Positions 5,702-7,691 of a stretch of 7,691 nt of DNA are shown here, in pieces. The translations under genes and the position numbers were made by a program. The stretch is from positions 21,879 to 29,569 of the forward strand of contig NVXO02000012.1 of NCBI GenBank assembly GCA_002733945.2, in the 5' to 3' direction. Position 1 is the stretch's first letter, and each line of letters begins with the position of its first letter. The notes under the pieces were generated by a model. It was not told where the DNA came from, made no database searches, and saw only the letters and a program-made list of their open reading frames with translations. The DNA comes from Sulfurimonas sp. GTDB taxonomy: Bacteria; Campylobacterota; Campylobacteria; Campylobacterales; Sulfurimonadaceae.

Positions 5702-7171
5702 ATGAAGATAGTCGGATGGATAGTAGGAGTAGTGAGTTTTTTACTCCTAAGTTTATATGTATTGGTATTTACACCCTTTGGAAATGGACTTGTAGCACCT
5801 ATAATAGAAGAAAAGATTAAAGAGCAAACTAAACTTGACTCTACATTAGACATATATAGACTTAGTTTAAATGAGTTTGAGATAGTTATTAGGCTTAATA
5901 AAAACAATACTATTTCAATTAAAGGGGACTACTCTTTGTTATCTCAATCAATGAATGTAGTTTATAAAGTAAATTTAGAAGAGTTGAAAACACTTAAGGA
6001 GTTACTGCAAGCCGAATTAGACATACCCTTACATCTTAATGGTACCGTTGTTGGAGACGCTGCGTTTCTTGTTGTAGATGGGGAAAGTGATATCGCTTCT
6101 TCAAAAACTACTTTTAGTGCGGAACTTATAAACTTTACCCCTTCAAAAATCCGTGCAGATATAAAAGGTTTAGTGATAGAAGAAGTGTTAGCAGTACTCA
6201 AGCAACCACACTATGCAGATGGACTATTTGACTTAAACATAAATATCACAAATGCAGATGTGAAAAATCTAAATGGACTTATAAACAGTAAAATTTATAA
6301 AGGAAAACTTGATTCGAAGTATCTAACAAAAGCATATGAATTTAAATCAATGATGCCTCGTACTACTTTTAATGCTACTACAAGCTCAAAATTAAGAAAA
6401 GATGTAGTTGATACGAGAATAGACTTTAACTCAAATCTTGTAAACTTAGATGTGAAAAGTGCTCAGTTTAATATCACACAAAAAGCATTAGATACTGACT
6501 ATAAGCTAAAGGTTCATAACTTAGATAAACTCTTTTTTATTACTGGGAGACATCTTAATGGAAATATTATCGCGAATGGTCGAGTAAAAAAAGCTAAAGA
6601 TTTAGACTTGAGTATGTTCTCTAATATTGCAGAGGGTAAACTAGAAGCAAAACTGCATAATGATGACTTCACTGCAAGCCTAAAAGGGATGCAAACTCTA
6701 AAGGTCTTAGATATGCTGCTGTATCCGAAAATATTTAAGTCACTCATAGATGGAGATGTGAAGTACAATTTAGCAGACGCAAAGGGTGTGTTTAATGGAA
6801 AGTTATCTAGAGGTAAGTTTACAAAAAATCAAGTACTTGATCTTGTAAAACAGTATGCTAATACAGATATGTATAAAGAGACTTTTAAGGGTGACATAAG
6901 TGCAAAAATCAATAAAGAGAAGATAATAGCTTCGCTTGATTTAAAATCTAACCGTTCAGCTATCACAACAAAAAATACAAAACTAAACACTGCAACCAAT
7001 ACTATTGATTCACAGATTCAGATAAATGCAAATGGTAATCCTATAGGCGTGAGACTAAGAGGAGATGTAAATAAGCCCAAGGTTGATATAGATGCTGAGG
7101 AACTTATAAAGAAAGAAGCTACTAAGGCCATAACTAAAGAGGTAAACAAGTTTTTAAAAGGATTCTTTTAA
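5702..7171 (+). CDS. AsmA-like membrane-anchored periplasmic protein
   Basis: The 489-residue product has one N-terminal membrane segment (about 4-25), followed by TPFGNGLVAPIIEEKI and a long periplasmic region of repeated beta-strand-like stretches (for example FNGKLSRGKF, GDISAKINKEKIIASLDLKS, and NPIGVRLRGDVNKPKVDID near the C-terminus). This layout, with the late GDVNKPKVDID motif and a terminal amphipathic helix (about 467-489, ELIKKEATKAITKEVNKFL), resembles the AsmA/DUF748 superfamily, whose members form grooves thought to carry lipids between the membranes or to affect outer-membrane assembly. The match is by overall pattern rather than a diagnostic motif, so the family assignment is moderate and the substrate unknown. 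It has no cysteines that I noticed. The start is supported by AAGGA 7 bases upstream and the immediate membrane anchor. As last gene of the signalling operon it may be an envelope partner or simply cotranscribed. Its stop is 2 bases from the end of the convergent comF-like gene. Confidence 0.7.
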   Translation: MKIVGWIVGVVSFLLLSLYVLVFTPFGNGLVAPIIEEKIKEQTKLDSTLDIYRLSLNEFEIVIRLNKNNTISIKGDYSLLSQSMNVVYKVNLEELKTLKELLQAELDIPLHLNGTVVGDAAFLVVDGESDIASSKTTFSAELINFTPSKIRADIKGLVIEEVLAVLKQPHYADGLFDLNINITNADVKNLNGLINSKIYKGKLDSKYLTKAYEFKSMMPRTTFNATTSSKLRKDVVDTRIDFNSNLVNLDVKSAQFNITQKALDTDYKLKVHNLDKLFFITGRHLNGNIIANGRVKKAKDLDLSMFSNIAEGKLEAKLHNDDFTASLKGMQTLKVLDMLLYPKIFKSLIDGDVKYNLADAKGVFNGKLSRGKFTKNQVLDLVKQYANTDMYKETFKGDISAKINKEKIIASLDLKSNRSAITTKNTKLNTATNTIDSQIQINANGNPIGVRLRGDVNKPKVDIDAEELIKKEATKAITKEVNKFLKGFF

Positions 7172-7173
7172 AA

Positions 7174-7691
7174 CTACTTTTGACTCACATCACAGAGTGT
7201 TAGGCAAAGAAGCACTTCTTTGCCTGATTCTTTTAATATAGTAACTGCTTCTTGTAACGTACTCCCTGTTGTAATTATATCATCAACTAAAATCACACTT
7301 TTTTGTTCAAATACTTTGAGTTGAAAATTTCTTGGATTTGCTAATCTATATGCTTTAGTCTTTCCAGAATATGAGACATTGTTTTTAGCTATCAGTTTGT
7401 TATACAATGGTTTAATTCTGGATGAATGAAGTCTTTTATTAAGTACAGCAGTGTGAGAATATTTTCCATTAGGATTGTCATCTACAGCTATGGAGACTAT
7501 TTTTTCTTCTAGAGTAAAGTTCTGAGCAAATTTTTGTAGAGAATTTTTTGCTAAAGTATTATAAATGTAAAAACCTAAGTCAGTATGTTTTGTGTGGAGT
7601 AACTCTTTTATTTCACTGTATTTATAAAAGGAGAGTACGAGGGTACCATCTTCAAGATGGCGCTTATAAAGAGATGGTGTGAGATAGTCTG
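7174..7691 (-). CDS. ComF-family phosphoribosyltransferase-like protein, C-terminal part, cut by window edge
   Basis: Reading leftward, an uninterrupted frame enters from the right edge and ends at TAG (7174-7176), giving the last 171 residues. The family core is clear: a phosphoribosyltransferase PRPP-binding loop VILVDDIITTGSTL near the C-terminus, preceded by VDDNPNGKYSHTAVLNKRL and by YSGKTKAYRLANPRNF, then KEVLLCLTLCDV. The YKYSEIKELLHTKH stretch is also typical. ComF proteins are usually about 190-240 residues, so roughly 20-60 N-terminal residues, including any zinc-binding cysteines, lie outside the window. ComF is needed for natural transformation in Bacillus, Haemophilus and Helicobacter, probably in handling incoming single-stranded DNA; here that role is inferred from the family only. 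The TTG at 7405-7407 is internal and not the start. The gene converges on the AsmA-like gene with a 2-bp gap and carries the terminator of that operon within its coding sequence. Confidence 0.88.
   Translation of the reverse strand, partial: DYLTPSLYKRHLEDGTLVLSFYKYSEIKELLHTKHTDLGFYIYNTLAKNSLQKFAQNFTLEEKIVSIAVDDNPNGKYSHTAVLNKRLHSSRIKPLYNKLIAKNNVSYSGKTKAYRLANPRNFQLKVFEQKSVILVDDIITTGSTLQEAVTILKESGKEVLLCLTLCDVSQK
7199..7234 (+). terminator. Intrinsic terminator of the rightward operon, inside the comF-like gene
   Basis: AGGCAAAGAAG (7202-7212) and CTTCTTTGCCT (7215-7225) form a perfect 11-bp inverted repeat separated by two bases, realistically a 10-bp stem with a GCAC loop. Three further pairs, including G-U wobbles, extend it to 7199/7228. 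On the plus strand it is followed by a T-rich stretch (TTCTTTT at 7228-7234), as expected for Rho-independent termination; on the minus strand it is followed by AACACTC, without T-rich DNA. It starts 31 bp after the stop of the AsmA-like gene. Confidence 0.75.

Noticed and set aside
5614..5820. Plus-strand frame of 68 codons bridging the kinase and AsmA-like genes
   Set aside because: It overlaps the ends of two convincing genes in another frame and has no recognisable protein pattern.

Overview
The window looks like chromosomal DNA from a Campylobacterota (epsilonproteobacterial) species, most like Sulfurimonas and its relatives. The evidence is the low GC content, Lys/Asn/Ile-rich proteins, the sequence character of the DnaK, GrpE and ComF proteins, and the style of the signalling proteins. 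The genus is an inference; no rRNA or other phylogenetic marker is present.

Left part (1-1863): a leftward heat-shock operon, grpE followed by dnaK (dnaK runs off the left edge). It has a consensus sigma-70 promoter (TTGACA, 17 bp, TATAAT). Two HAIR-like inverted repeats (HspR-type operators) lie in the upstream region, and one covers the -35 box and spacer. The hrcA gene that precedes grpE in Campylobacter and Helicobacter is not here. The 164-bp grpE-dnaK spacer is unusually long and contains several small inverted repeats.

Centre (1865-7171): a rightward four-gene operon. In order it encodes a response regulator with a degenerate GGDEF and an intact EAL domain (a likely c-di-GMP phosphodiesterase), a small exported YfiR-like (DUF4154) protein, a membrane histidine kinase with a CHASE8-like periplasmic sensor and HAMP domain, and an AsmA-like membrane-anchored periplasmic protein. 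The first three genes overlap by 4 bp and 1 bp; the fourth follows after 29 bp. The proposed logic is that YfiR controls the CHASE8 sensor in the periplasm, the kinase phosphorylates the receiver of the first gene, and c-di-GMP breakdown changes. This resembles the YfiR/YfiN pair of Pseudomonas, but with a histidine kinase replacing the diguanylate cyclase output.

Right end (7174-7691): the 3' part of a leftward comF-like phosphoribosyltransferase gene, convergent with the operon and separated from it by only 2 bp. The operon's likely intrinsic terminator is a strong hairpin inside the comF coding sequence.

There are no tRNA, rRNA, CRISPR or insertion-sequence features. No gene-free stretch exceeds 300 bp; the longest is the 201-bp divergent region 1664-1864.
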